From contig JBNKRJ010000001.1 in assembly GCA_050296515.1 (NCBI GenBank), positions 73,452 to 137,451 of the forward strand: DNA of 64,000 bases. The letters run 5' to 3'. A program made the position numbers and the translations under genes. How positions within the stretch are numbered: position 1 is the stretch's first letter; every line of letters begins with the position of its first letter. The stretch comes from NBLH01 sp050296515. GTDB lineage: Bacteria; Bacteroidota; Bacteroidia; Bacteroidales; NBLH01. Positions 8,552 through 16,772 of the stretch are shown one piece after another. The notes under the pieces were generated by a model that was given only the letters and a program-made list of their open reading frames with translations, was not told the DNA's origin and searched no databases.

Positions 8552-9670
8552 ATGAAAACGAAAGTATTAAGTCTAATTGTAATGTTAATGTTTGTTGCAT
8601 TTGTTAACCAGGCATTTGCACCTACAAAAAAGGCCAAAGTGCAAATTGCACTTTTGTTAGACACCAGTAATAGTATGGATGGATTAATCGATCAGGCCAA
8701 ATCGCAATTATGGAAAATTGTAAACGAAATGGCATTAGCCAAATATGATGGACAAACACCAGAACTTCAAATAGCATTGTATGAATATGGTAATGATGGG
8801 CTGCCATCGTCAGAAGGATACATTAGACAAGTGTCTCAGTTTACAACAGATTTGGATAAAATCTCAGAAGATTTGTTCGCATTAAAAACAAACGGAGGAA
8901 GCGAATTTTGTGGTCAGGTCATTGATGTATCATTAAAACAACTACAGTGGTCGCCTTCAAATGATGATTTAAAGATGATTTTTATTGCAGGAAATGAGCC
9001 ATTTACACAAGGACCTGTGAATTATAAAGAAAGCTGTAAATCTTCTATTGGGAAAGGAATTATTGTAAATACCATTTTTTGTGGAAATTACCAGGAAGGA
9101 ATTAATACACAATGGAAAGATGGAGCCGATTTAGCTGACGGGAAATACATGAACATTGATCAGAATAAAAAGGAAGTTTATATTGCGTCCCCTTATGATA
9201 ATGCCATTCTACAGTTAAATAAGCAATTAAATGAGACTTACATTTCTTATGGAGTTGTTGGTAAAAAAATGAAAGAAAGACAGGCTGTTCAGGATGCAAA
9301 TGCGGCTTCGATGGGTACAGGTTCTGCTATTAACAGGGCGCAGTCAAAAAGCTCGGTCAATTATAGTAATGAAACCTGGGATTTGGTTGATGCAGTGCAA
9401 GAAGACGAAAAAGCTCTTGATAAGCTAAAAGAAGAAGAAAAGCCTGCGGAACTTAAGGGGAAATCGAATGCTGAGATAAAAAAATACATCGAAGGAAAGA
9501 AAAATGAGAGAGAAAAAATTCAAAAGCAAATTACTGAATTAAATGCAAAACGTGATAAATACGTTGCTGAAAAGAAAAAAGAAAATGCTGAAGATAATAC
9601 CCTTGATGCTGTGATGATTAAGGCTGTGAAAGAACAGGCTATTAAGAAAAATTACAAGTTTAAGAAATAG
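8552..9670 (+). CDS. Secreted von Willebrand factor A domain protein
   Basis: This 372-residue protein has a signal peptide (residues 1-22) and then a vWA domain from about residue 28 to 225. The metal-ion-dependent adhesion site is visible as DTSNS (Asp37), with a later TNGGSEFCG stretch in the place of the MIDAS threonine loop. The C-terminal hundred residues are strongly charged and predicted coiled coil (EEEKPAELKGK, then KKNEREKIQKQ), ending FKFKK-like in lysines. Such proteins bind partner proteins through a metal-bridged contact. It is followed at once by a MITE-like repeat and then by a second vWA gene with a VIT domain, so the two may form one functional unit. The partner is unknown. 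Confidence 0.85.
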   Translation: MKTKVLSLIVMLMFVAFVNQAFAPTKKAKVQIALLLDTSNSMDGLIDQAKSQLWKIVNEMALAKYDGQTPELQIALYEYGNDGLPSSEGYIRQVSQFTTDLDKISEDLFALKTNGGSEFCGQVIDVSLKQLQWSPSNDDLKMIFIAGNEPFTQGPVNYKESCKSSIGKGIIVNTIFCGNYQEGINTQWKDGADLADGKYMNIDQNKKEVYIASPYDNAILQLNKQLNETYISYGVVGKKMKERQAVQDANAASMGTGSAINRAQSKSSVNYSNETWDLVDAVQEDEKALDKLKEEEKPAELKGKSNAEIKKYIEGKKNEREKIQKQITELNAKRDKYVAEKKKENAEDNTLDAVMIKAVKEQAIKKNYKFKK

Positions 9671-9672
9671 GG

Positions 9673-9784
9673 ACTAGTGTTGTGTCAAGGCTAATTTGTC
9701 AGGAGAGAACACCTGACAAGTGCAACCGCAAGGTGTTATCACCTGGCTAATTACCAGAAATATCAAATTTGACTTAACACTAGT
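9673..9784. repeat. MITE-like palindromic element, copy 1 (complete)
   Basis: The 112-base unit starts ACTAGTGTTGTGTCAA and ends TTGACTTAACACTAGT, which are inverted repeats with 14 of 16 matches. Inside are two hairpins: TTGTCAGG against CCTGACAA and AGGTG against CACCT. It has no coding capacity and begins two bases after the stop of the vWA gene. Related copies lie at 32672-32770 and 63401-63446. Confidence 0.8.
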
Positions 9785-9803
9785 AACCAGAAACAAGGAA
9801 AAG

Positions 9804-12029
9804 ATGAAAAAAGTAAGATACATAATACTGTTGAGTTTGTTTTTTGTTACAGAATTGATAAATGCAGGCGGTTTTATCATTGTTGTGCCACAAAACGGAC
9901 AGCCAATAGGTCGATCACCCTATATGATTGAAGTAAAATCATTAAAGGTTGAAACTAAGATTAAAGACCAGTTTGCAATTACAAAAATTGATCAGGTTTT
10001 TTATAATCCATCGAATGCAAATCTTGAAGGATATTTCCTATTCCCTGTTCCTAAAGGGTGTGTGATTAAGAATTTTACGATGGATATAAACGGTAAAAAA
10101 ATGCAGGCAGAGTTGCTTGATGCTACAAAGGCCCGCAAAATATACGAAGACATTGTTCGGAAACTAAAGGACCCTGCATTACTTGAATATTCGGAGCAAG
10201 CTTTGTTTAAAGTAAGAATTTTCCCTATCGAAGCAAGAAAAGAAAAGCATATTGAAATAAGCTATTCTGAAATTTTAGAGAAAGACAATAACACACAGGA
10301 ATATATTTTTCCACTGAACACCAAAAAATATTCTGCTTCTCCACTGCAAAATATCAGTTTTAAAATTGATGTGGAATCGTCTCAGGGAATCAAAACTGTT
10401 TATTCTCCAACTCACGAGATGGAAATTAATAGAAAAGATCCTAACCATGCTACAATTGGTTTTGAAGCTTCTTCATTAAAGCCAAACTTAGATATGCGTT
10501 TGTTTATTGGGTTCGATAGCAAAAAAATTGGAATGTCAGTTTTGAGTTATAAAGAAGCTGGCGAAAATGGCTTTTTCCTTTTGAATATTGATCCAGGTAA
10601 AATATCCTCAAGTGAAAAGGTAATTAGTAAAGACATTACTTTCGTGTTAGATGTTTCAGGCAGTATGGCTGGAAAGAAAATGGAGCAGGCACAAAAGGCC
10701 CTTACATTTTGTGTTGACAATTTGAACTCATCAGATAAATTTGAAATTATTCGGTTCTCTACCGAGGCAGAGGCTTTATTTGAGAAAAGAGTTGAGGCAA
10801 ATGCTGCTAATATCGCAAAAGCAAAAGAGTATATTAAAAAGCTGCGGCCAATTGGTGGAACGAATATAGATGAAGCCATTGAACTGGCCTGTAAAGAGAA
10901 AAAAGCTGCAGATAGGCCTAATATGATTGTTTTTATTACTGATGGTAAACCAACCATTGGTGAAACAATTGAAGAAAAGTTGCTAGAAAAAATCAAAACT
11001 TCAAATTCTGAAAATACAAGAATTTTTACTTTTGGAATAGGTGATGATATTAATACCCATTTGTTGGATAAAATTACTGAAGAAACAAAGGCATATCGTT
11101 CATATATTGCAGAGGAAGAGGATATTGAACTAAAGATTTCAAACTTCTATACAAAGGTAAGTTCGCCAATACTTACTGATGTGAAAATAAACTTTTCTGC
11201 CAATGGTAAAGTGCGACAAGTTTTTCCAAGAGATATTCCGGATATTTTCAAGGGATCTTCAGTAACTGTTTTAGGCAGATTTGAGGGAAGTGGAAATGTG
11301 GCTGTTACTCTTACCGGAAAAGTGAATGGCAAAGAAGAGAAATATCATTTCAATGGGAAGTTTGAAGAAAATTCCGAAAATGATTTTATTCCACCATTAT
11401 GGGCAGCAAGGAATATTGGGTACTTGTTAGACCAGATACGTTTGCATGGCGAAAGCCAGGAATTAAAGGATGAGGTGATTCAGTTAGCTAAAAAATATGG
11501 AATAATAACCCCCTACACAAGTTATTTAATTCTTGAAGATGAGCAAATCAATATCACAAGAAGGAACATCCGAGATGATCAGGTAATTTTTATGGATAGA
11601 TTTGCCGAGGCTGAAGAAGCAAATGAATTTAAGACTCGAAGTAAAAAAGAATATTCCAACCTGAATCAGACAACTGGACGTTCCGGAGTGGTTTCAAGTA
11701 GCGAAGTGCAAAACCTGGGCTATGCCAACAAACTTGCTGATAATAAGCAAGGTGCAGGAAGAATGCTGTACATAGATAAAACCGGGCAAACCCGCAATCT
11801 TAGCTCGCAAGTTAGAAATATTCAGGGTAGGGCAGTATATCAAAAGAATAACGAATGGATTGATTTATATGTGCAAAACACTAAAAATCAAAAAGCAAAC
11901 CGAATTAAGTTTGCAAGTACCGATTACTTTAATTTATTGAATAAATATCCCGAAACTTCACAGTTTTTATCATTGGGGCAAAATGTTCGTTTTGTTTATA
12001 AAAATCAGGTGTACGAGATTTACGAATAG
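9804..12029 (+). CDS. VIT domain plus von Willebrand A domain protein (ITIH-like layout)
   Basis: Starting at the ATG that gives a good signal peptide (MKKVRYIILLSLFF, cleavage after about residue 23), this protein has 741 residues; an in-frame upstream GTG falls inside the MITE-like repeat and is unlikely. Residues about 35-155 form a VIT domain (KDQFAITKIDQVFYNP, LEGYFLFPVPKG, ARKIYEDIVR, PIEARKEKHIEISY). The vWA domain follows at about 275-440 with a complete MIDAS motif DVSGSM near 281, the threonine loop GGTNIDEAI and FITDGKPT. A helical and Ig-like C-terminal part ends at the stop. VIT-vWA is the layout of inter-alpha-trypsin inhibitor heavy chains and is also common in bacteria. Secreted or periplasmic; partner unknown. 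Confidence 0.87.
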   Translation: MKKVRYIILLSLFFVTELINAGGFIIVVPQNGQPIGRSPYMIEVKSLKVETKIKDQFAITKIDQVFYNPSNANLEGYFLFPVPKGCVIKNFTMDINGKKMQAELLDATKARKIYEDIVRKLKDPALLEYSEQALFKVRIFPIEARKEKHIEISYSEILEKDNNTQEYIFPLNTKKYSASPLQNISFKIDVESSQGIKTVYSPTHEMEINRKDPNHATIGFEASSLKPNLDMRLFIGFDSKKIGMSVLSYKEAGENGFFLLNIDPGKISSSEKVISKDITFVLDVSGSMAGKKMEQAQKALTFCVDNLNSSDKFEIIRFSTEAEALFEKRVEANAANIAKAKEYIKKLRPIGGTNIDEAIELACKEKKAADRPNMIVFITDGKPTIGETIEEKLLEKIKTSNSENTRIFTFGIGDDINTHLLDKITEETKAYRSYIAEEEDIELKISNFYTKVSSPILTDVKINFSANGKVRQVFPRDIPDIFKGSSVTVLGRFEGSGNVAVTLTGKVNGKEEKYHFNGKFEENSENDFIPPLWAARNIGYLLDQIRLHGESQELKDEVIQLAKKYGIITPYTSYLILEDEQINITRRNIRDDQVIFMDRFAEAEEANEFKTRSKKEYSNLNQTTGRSGVVSSSEVQNLGYANKLADNKQGAGRMLYIDKTGQTRNLSSQVRNIQGRAVYQKNNEWIDLYVQNTKNQKANRIKFASTDYFNLLNKYPETSQFLSLGQNVRFVYKNQVYEIYE

Positions 12030-12092
12030 GCTATTTTAATTAATTTCATTAATAGGTTTTTTATTGACCACACTGGGGTTGAATGGTTATAT

Positions 12093-12120
12093 GGCACGCG
12101 AATTTTCGTGTGCCTTTGTT
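12093..12120 (+). terminator. Probable terminator after the VIT-vWA gene
   Basis: GGCACGCGAA pairs with TTCGTGTGCC (one G-T pair) around a two-base centre, followed by TTTGTT. The T-run is weak, so termination may be partial. Confidence 0.55.
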
Positions 12121-12178
12121 ATTTGTGATAAAAACTAAAGATTAATTTATTACGACATTCTTTGGCATAGTGAGAGGT

Positions 12179-12186
12179 TACTTTTG
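12179..12186 (+). promoter_or_regulatory. Putative -7 box upstream of the small membrane protein
   Basis: TACTTTTG fits TAnnTTTG and lies 44 bases upstream of the next ATG; a TTTG is present at 12161, somewhat closer than usual. Confidence 0.4.
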
Positions 12187-12230
12187 CAGTATAAATAATA
12201 ATATTAATTAACCATTAAAATTGAATTAAA

Positions 12231-12653
12231 ATGATTTACGGAATTACATTAATTATTTTAGGAATTCTTGCAGCACCTTCGTTGCTGTTATCAAAAAAAC
12301 CAAATGCAAAAGAATTGTTGGATAAAGTAACCCCATACCAGGGATGGATTGGTTTATTATTTTGCTTTTGGGGAATTTGGGGAATCATTCAGGCAGTATT
12401 AAACTTGGGATTAATGGGCTCTTATCCTATTTGGTGGATAACATGGTTGGCAAGTAGTTCTGTAGAAGCTATTTTGGGCTTTATTTTAGGCTATGGAATG
12501 ATTAACAAATTAGTCTTATCAAAAAATGAAGAAGCCAAAAAGAAAGGTGAACAACTATTGGCAAAACTTGCTCCAATACAAGGAAAACTTGGACTTTTTG
12601 GAGTAGTAGTAGGTGCATGGGTAATTGTAGCCAGCATTTTATTTAATGTGTAG
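12231..12653 (+). CDS. Small four-helix membrane protein with internal duplication
   Basis: This 140-residue protein has four hydrophobic segments (about residues 2-20, 36-58, 65-90 and 118-138). The segment LLDKVTPYQGWIGLLFCFWG near residue 29 is echoed by LLAKLAPIQGKLGLFGVVVG near 108, so the protein consists of two related halves. I do not recognise a named family. It has its own promoter-like box and is bounded by terminator-like hairpins on both sides, so it is probably monocistronic. Its place between vWA and macroglobulin-type genes may be chance. Confidence 0.65.
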   Translation: MIYGITLIILGILAAPSLLLSKKPNAKELLDKVTPYQGWIGLLFCFWGIWGIIQAVLNLGLMGSYPIWWITWLASSSVEAILGFILGYGMINKLVLSKNEEAKKKGEQLLAKLAPIQGKLGLFGVVVGAWVIVASILFNV

Positions 12654-12789
12654 TAAAACGATAGTTTTTACTGATAACCAATAAGTTAGATGAAGTTGTA
12701 TTTCACTCTGTTAGAATTTTCTGGCAGGGTGATTTTGTTATTAGAAAAGGTCGTAGTTTAAAATAGCGTTGCAAAATTAGCGCAAAACA

Positions 12790-12820
12790 TTGTCAGGTCT
12801 ACCAATACTGACAAATTTTT
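12790..12820 (+). terminator. Terminator-like hairpin
   Basis: TTGTCAG and CTGACAA pair across an 11-base loop and are followed by ATTTTTT. It may end the small membrane protein transcript; its arms also resemble one hairpin of the MITE-like element. Confidence 0.5.
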
Positions 12821-12905
12821 TAACCTGGCAGTGTCCAAAGATCCTTCCAGTGTTTAATTTTTAAAGAACAACGCGAAAGTAAACTGGAGCGTTTGAAAAT
12901 AACAG

Positions 12906-12934
12906 AGTGCGTGAATTTTCGCGTGCTTTTTTTT
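12906..12934 (+). terminator. Rho-independent terminator
   Basis: AGTGCGTGAA pairs with TTCGCGTGCT (three G-T pairs) and is followed by seven or more T. The core resembles the hairpin at 12093, so the two may share an origin. Confidence 0.65.
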
Positions 12935-13039
12935 AACTTTTTGTAAATTGATCGGAGAATTAGAGATATTTTGTAATTCATGTGTTGTAATTCTTTGATG
13001 GCGATAGAGATCTTAGGTTTAGATGATAATTTATTACGC

Positions 13040-13375
13040 TGAAATAAGAAAAGAAACTTACTTTTTTGCGCAAAGTAAAGAAAAACAGAATTGGAGTTAA
13101 TTTTTCCGTCAGATTTTCAAAATAAAAATAGTTACAAGAGGTTGACTGCCGAGAAGTAAATATATATAGAATTGACTGACACTTTTTCGTTGAGAAATGG
13201 GGAAATAAAAATATAACACTTACTTTTTCGCCGTGAAGTAAAAAATTATAGAATTGGTTCTTACTTTTTCGTCAGATTTTAGAAAATAAAAATATTTACA
13301 GGAAATTGACCACTGAAATGTAAAGAAACATAGAATCAACTGATACTTTGTCAAAAAGCAAGGTTAGTCAAAAAA
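13040..13375 (+). repeat. Degenerate tandem repeat, unit about 82 bases, about four copies
   Basis: The marker AGTAAA recurs at 13074, 13155, 13237 and (degenerate) 13319, a spacing of 81, 82 and 82. Each unit has an A-rich part with ATAGAATTGA, then CTTTTTCGTCAGATTTT-like sequence and AAAATAAAAATA. TTACTT and AAGTAA arms form a small hairpin at unit junctions. No coding potential is seen. Confidence 0.65.
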
Positions 13376-13561
13376 TATTGGGGAAAACTGACGGAAATTT
13401 GACCGTTGTTACTGAAAATTTTAGCCGTGTGGTAGGGCAATTTACTTTATTAAATAATATTGCGGCACTCTGTACCTTAAAAGTAGTGCAATTCTTAATT
13501 TCTACAAATATTTTCGGTACACTGCACATAATTTTCTAAAATCTAAGCAGCAGGTCTGCGT

Positions 13562-13569
13562 TATATTTG
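13562..13569 (+). promoter_or_regulatory. Putative -7 box of the SusC-like gene
   Basis: TATATTTG is an exact TAnnTTTG match about 135 bases upstream of the chosen ATG. No clear -33 box is seen. Confidence 0.4.
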
Positions 13570-13703
13570 CATTCTAAACCTGATTGCTCAGAACAACATG
13601 TGTGATGGCTATTTTATTAGTTAATTCGAAATTTTTTATTCCTCTTGTAAGGGTACTCCCAATTTTTTTCCTCTTAGCTTCAAAGAATCAAATAAACCAA
13701 GTT

Positions 13704-16622
13704 ATGAGAAAAATGTGTATTAAAACCCTAATAGTTTTTGTCGGAATTTTTTTAGCGCAACAATCCTTTGCACAGGAGCAGCTTACCGGTAGAATAACTG
13801 ATGGGAGCGGGGAACCAATGCCGGGGGTAAATATTAGAATAAAAGGTACTCAAAAAGGAACAATTACGGATTTAGACGGCGTTTATAAAATAGACGTTTT
13901 TATGGAAGATGTACTGGTTATTTCTTTTGTCGGTATGAAAACACGTGAAGTTGTAATTACGCCACAAAGTTTTAACCAATTGAGCTATAAAAAAGGAAAA
14001 GTATTAGACACAAAAAAGAAACGTAAACAGGAAAAACCAATTCCTCTGTATTATGATGATCCTGCGAGTACTTTCGCTCAGGATGAATCTAATAGACCGC
14101 ATAATAATGAAAAAGGCGTTGCGGTTTTAGGGGAAAAAGAAAACCGCCTTAAAAAATATCGTGGCAAGAGGAGTGATTATGGAGCTTCTGTTCTTCGAAA
14201 AATTGATTACAACGATAGCCTTAGAATTTATACGTTTAGTTTCGAAAAGCCTTATAGTCAAAAGGTTGAACGATTTGAGTTTAATAGTGGATTTTCATTT
14301 GATAAAATAACCCGATTGCCTGATTTTCAGCGTACTTATTCATCAGGAACGGCTCAAAACGGAGAGTTTGTTTACACTTCGCCGCTTGAAAATAATATCT
14401 TAACCTGGGGGCCGGCACTTTCTTCTCTCGAATACAACGGGCAAAGCTCTAACTTTTATCAAGGTGGAAACATCGTAAGAAATGGAATTGGAAATGGAAT
14501 TAGCTTGTCAACATATCATCCTGAAAGCTTTTTTACCACCGGTTACAGATTTAATAATAGTCTTGAGTATCGGATAACTGACCATGAACGATACATATAT
14601 GCTAAATATAATTACCTGAATAACAAAGGGATTTTCCCAGGAGCTCAGCTGCAAGGGCATGATTTTACTTTAGGTGCAAAAACAAACAGGTTCGATGCAA
14701 GGGCATTTTTCTCTTATAAAAAAGGCGAAAACAACTTGTATGGTGGGAATTATGCTCGTATTTTACATTCCCTTTTTACTACCCCTCCGGAGTTTGACAA
14801 TGAGAATGGCATCGACACAAGAAAAGCATTTGAAAATGCCAGTGTTTATCTTGTAAATGGTAATCAAAGGAGCTATAGCTCTAACTTATTGGAAAATCCT
14901 TATTGGTTGATTGCAACGGAACCAACCAATAGTGAATCAATTAATTATGGTGTTAATGCTTCTTATAATAATTATTTTGGCAATGATTGGAGGTATGATG
15001 TCAGTGCTGCATTTCAGAGATTAGAAAGTCATAATATTTCAGGTTTAGTTTCTTTTTTTCGGCCCGAAAACAGTTTGGGCATTGATGAAACACAGGCCAA
15101 TATTGAAGTAAATTCTTTCGTAGAACTGCAAAAAAGGTTTAATCTGAGACTGTTTGATATGACTAGTTATGTAAAATACCTCTTTAGGCATTCGCAAAAT
15201 GATTTTACCAAAGAAACTCAATCTTTAAGTTACATCGTTCAGCCATCAATTGGAAATGTCGAACAGCTTTATCAAATTGAGCAGTTACACAATAGAACAG
15301 TCCATGAAGTTTCCGTAGGACAATATAACGAATCTTCTTTTAGGGACTTCCCGGTTTTATATTCAGCTTCTTTAAATATTTATGAATCTTCAACAAGTAA
15401 TCAGGCTTACTTTTTACCAAGTGCTTCAATTGGTCTGGCCTTGTATGATATCGGAGGGCGTTTTAGCGATCTTTTTCCAGGCAAAGTGTATTTTGCGTTT
15501 GCAAAATCTATTGAGGAAGTCGATTTTGATAATCGTTCAAGTTTCTATAATTCAATTAATTATAATGCTGCAGATTTCAGAAATTACCTGGAGGTGAAAA
15601 ATACTTTCTTCAATGATTTAAAGCCCCTGAAAACAACAAGTTATACAGCAGGTTTATCTTTTTGGAATTTAATGAATGTTGGAATTGAGCTATTTGCTGA
15701 TTTTTATTACAAAAAATCAGACGATGCCTTTTTTCCGACTCAGAACAATAGTGAAATCTTAATTAAGAACCTTGCCAACATCAGCAATAAAGGGTTTGAA
15801 GCAGGAATTTCTTATGGAAAATATCGCTATCGATTCAACTATAAAATTGATGTAAATTTTACAAAAAATAGGAATGTTGTTGATGAATTGCTAACCAATG
15901 ATGAGGTTATTCCGATTGCAGGCTTTAATGATGTCCATAAGAGTTTAATTGAGGGGGAAGAAGCAGGTGTTATTGTCGGAAGTAAATATCTTAGAAATAA
16001 CGAAGGTCAGCTAATAATTGGAAACGATGGATACCCATTGGTTGATCCAAATCCTGGAATGATTGGAAATCCAAATCCAGATTGGACATTAAACATAAAC
16101 AATAAAATTGGCTGGAAATGGTTTGATCTCACTTTTAATTTTGAATACAAACATGGCGGACAGGTTTGGAACGGAACCAAAAATGTGATGAATTATCATG
16201 GAGTTACACCCCAGGCGGCAGATAGTCGAAATATTACTAACTATGTATTTGATGGTGTAACCGAGAGTGGTCAGCCAAATAATGTTGCTGTTGATTTTGC
16301 TAATCCTGTTAATGATATAACTGAATTCAGGTATTTGCGATATGGCTACACCGGTGTTGCCGAGGATGCAATTGAAGATGCTACATGGTTTAGATTGAAA
16401 AAAATAGCCTTGTCCTTTAAAATTGGTCGTAACAACAGATTCCCAATAAATATCTCAGGTTTAAAATTGGGCTGCTGGGTCGAAAATGTATTTGCCATTA
16501 CCCCATATTCAGGTGTAGATCCTCAAAATGGTCTTTTTGGTTATGCCGAAGCACAGGGACTTGATTTATTTAATGCTCCATCAACCCGAAGATTTGGTTT
16601 TAATTTGAATGTAACGTTCTAG
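13704..16622 (+). CDS. SusC-like outer-membrane barrel lacking the TonB plug domain
   Basis: The ATG at this position gives 972 residues with a clean signal peptide (MRKMCIKTLIVFVG, cleavage after SFAQ); the longer frame begins at an unlikely TTG. Residues about 25-95 form a CarboxypepD_reg-like domain (LTGRITDGSGEPMPGVNIRI, then ISFVGMKTREV). In SusC proteins this is followed by VVVGYG and a plug of about 120 residues ending GANGVIIV. None of that is present: about 90 charged residues lead directly to FEFNSGFSF and LPDFQRTYSSG near residues 187-205, where the SusC barrel normally begins. The rest is typical SusC barrel (NNKGIFPG, NPDWTLNINN) and ends in RRFGFNLNVTF with terminal Phe. No SusD gene is adjacent. 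The next gene carries a plug domain, which suggests the barrel is completed in trans. Confidence 0.85.
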   Translation: MRKMCIKTLIVFVGIFLAQQSFAQEQLTGRITDGSGEPMPGVNIRIKGTQKGTITDLDGVYKIDVFMEDVLVISFVGMKTREVVITPQSFNQLSYKKGKVLDTKKKRKQEKPIPLYYDDPASTFAQDESNRPHNNEKGVAVLGEKENRLKKYRGKRSDYGASVLRKIDYNDSLRIYTFSFEKPYSQKVERFEFNSGFSFDKITRLPDFQRTYSSGTAQNGEFVYTSPLENNILTWGPALSSLEYNGQSSNFYQGGNIVRNGIGNGISLSTYHPESFFTTGYRFNNSLEYRITDHERYIYAKYNYLNNKGIFPGAQLQGHDFTLGAKTNRFDARAFFSYKKGENNLYGGNYARILHSLFTTPPEFDNENGIDTRKAFENASVYLVNGNQRSYSSNLLENPYWLIATEPTNSESINYGVNASYNNYFGNDWRYDVSAAFQRLESHNISGLVSFFRPENSLGIDETQANIEVNSFVELQKRFNLRLFDMTSYVKYLFRHSQNDFTKETQSLSYIVQPSIGNVEQLYQIEQLHNRTVHEVSVGQYNESSFRDFPVLYSASLNIYESSTSNQAYFLPSASIGLALYDIGGRFSDLFPGKVYFAFAKSIEEVDFDNRSSFYNSINYNAADFRNYLEVKNTFFNDLKPLKTTSYTAGLSFWNLMNVGIELFADFYYKKSDDAFFPTQNNSEILIKNLANISNKGFEAGISYGKYRYRFNYKIDVNFTKNRNVVDELLTNDEVIPIAGFNDVHKSLIEGEEAGVIVGSKYLRNNEGQLIIGNDGYPLVDPNPGMIGNPNPDWTLNINNKIGWKWFDLTFNFEYKHGGQVWNGTKNVMNYHGVTPQAADSRNITNYVFDGVTESGQPNNVAVDFANPVNDITEFRYLRYGYTGVAEDAIEDATWFRLKKIALSFKIGRNNRFPINISGLKLGCWVENVFAITPYSGVDPQNGLFGYAEAQGLDLFNAPSTRRFGFNLNVTF

Positions 16623-16772
16623 TTGCTGTTTGCTGAACTCTGGTATCTGGTTACTTGTTTCTGAATTTATCAGTTACTTGCAACCAGATGCCCGAAACCT
16701 TAAGCAAACAAGCTTTGTCGCTCAATAATTGATTAGAATTCGTAAAAAAAACACATTAAAAACTCAAAACTC

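Larger units (their letters stand above)
12654..13703 (+). other. Gene-free 1.05-kb stretch with hairpins and tandem repeats
   Basis: No supported gene is seen. It contains two terminator-like hairpins (12790-12820 and 12906-12934), an array of about four degenerate 82-base repeats (13040-13375) and a promoter-like box (13562) before the SusC-like gene. A 63-codon frame at 13348-13539 has no domain and overlaps the last repeat; I do not regard it as a gene. Confidence 0.6.

Noticed and set aside
9720..9803. Upstream GTG start for the VIT-vWA gene
   Set aside because: It lies inside the MITE-like repeat and would hide the signal peptide; the ATG at 9804 gives a standard exported N-terminus.
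13040..13375. CRISPR array
   Set aside because: The unit is about 82 bases and degenerate along its whole length, without short exact repeats and unique spacers, and no cas gene is in the window.
13348..13539. 63-codon open frame after the tandem repeats
   Set aside because: It overlaps the last repeat unit, has no recognisable domain or promoter and a composition like its non-coding surroundings.
13584..13703. TTG start 40 codons upstream in the SusC-like gene
   Set aside because: The extension is hydrophobic but poorly formed, and the ATG at 13704 gives a typical signal peptide.
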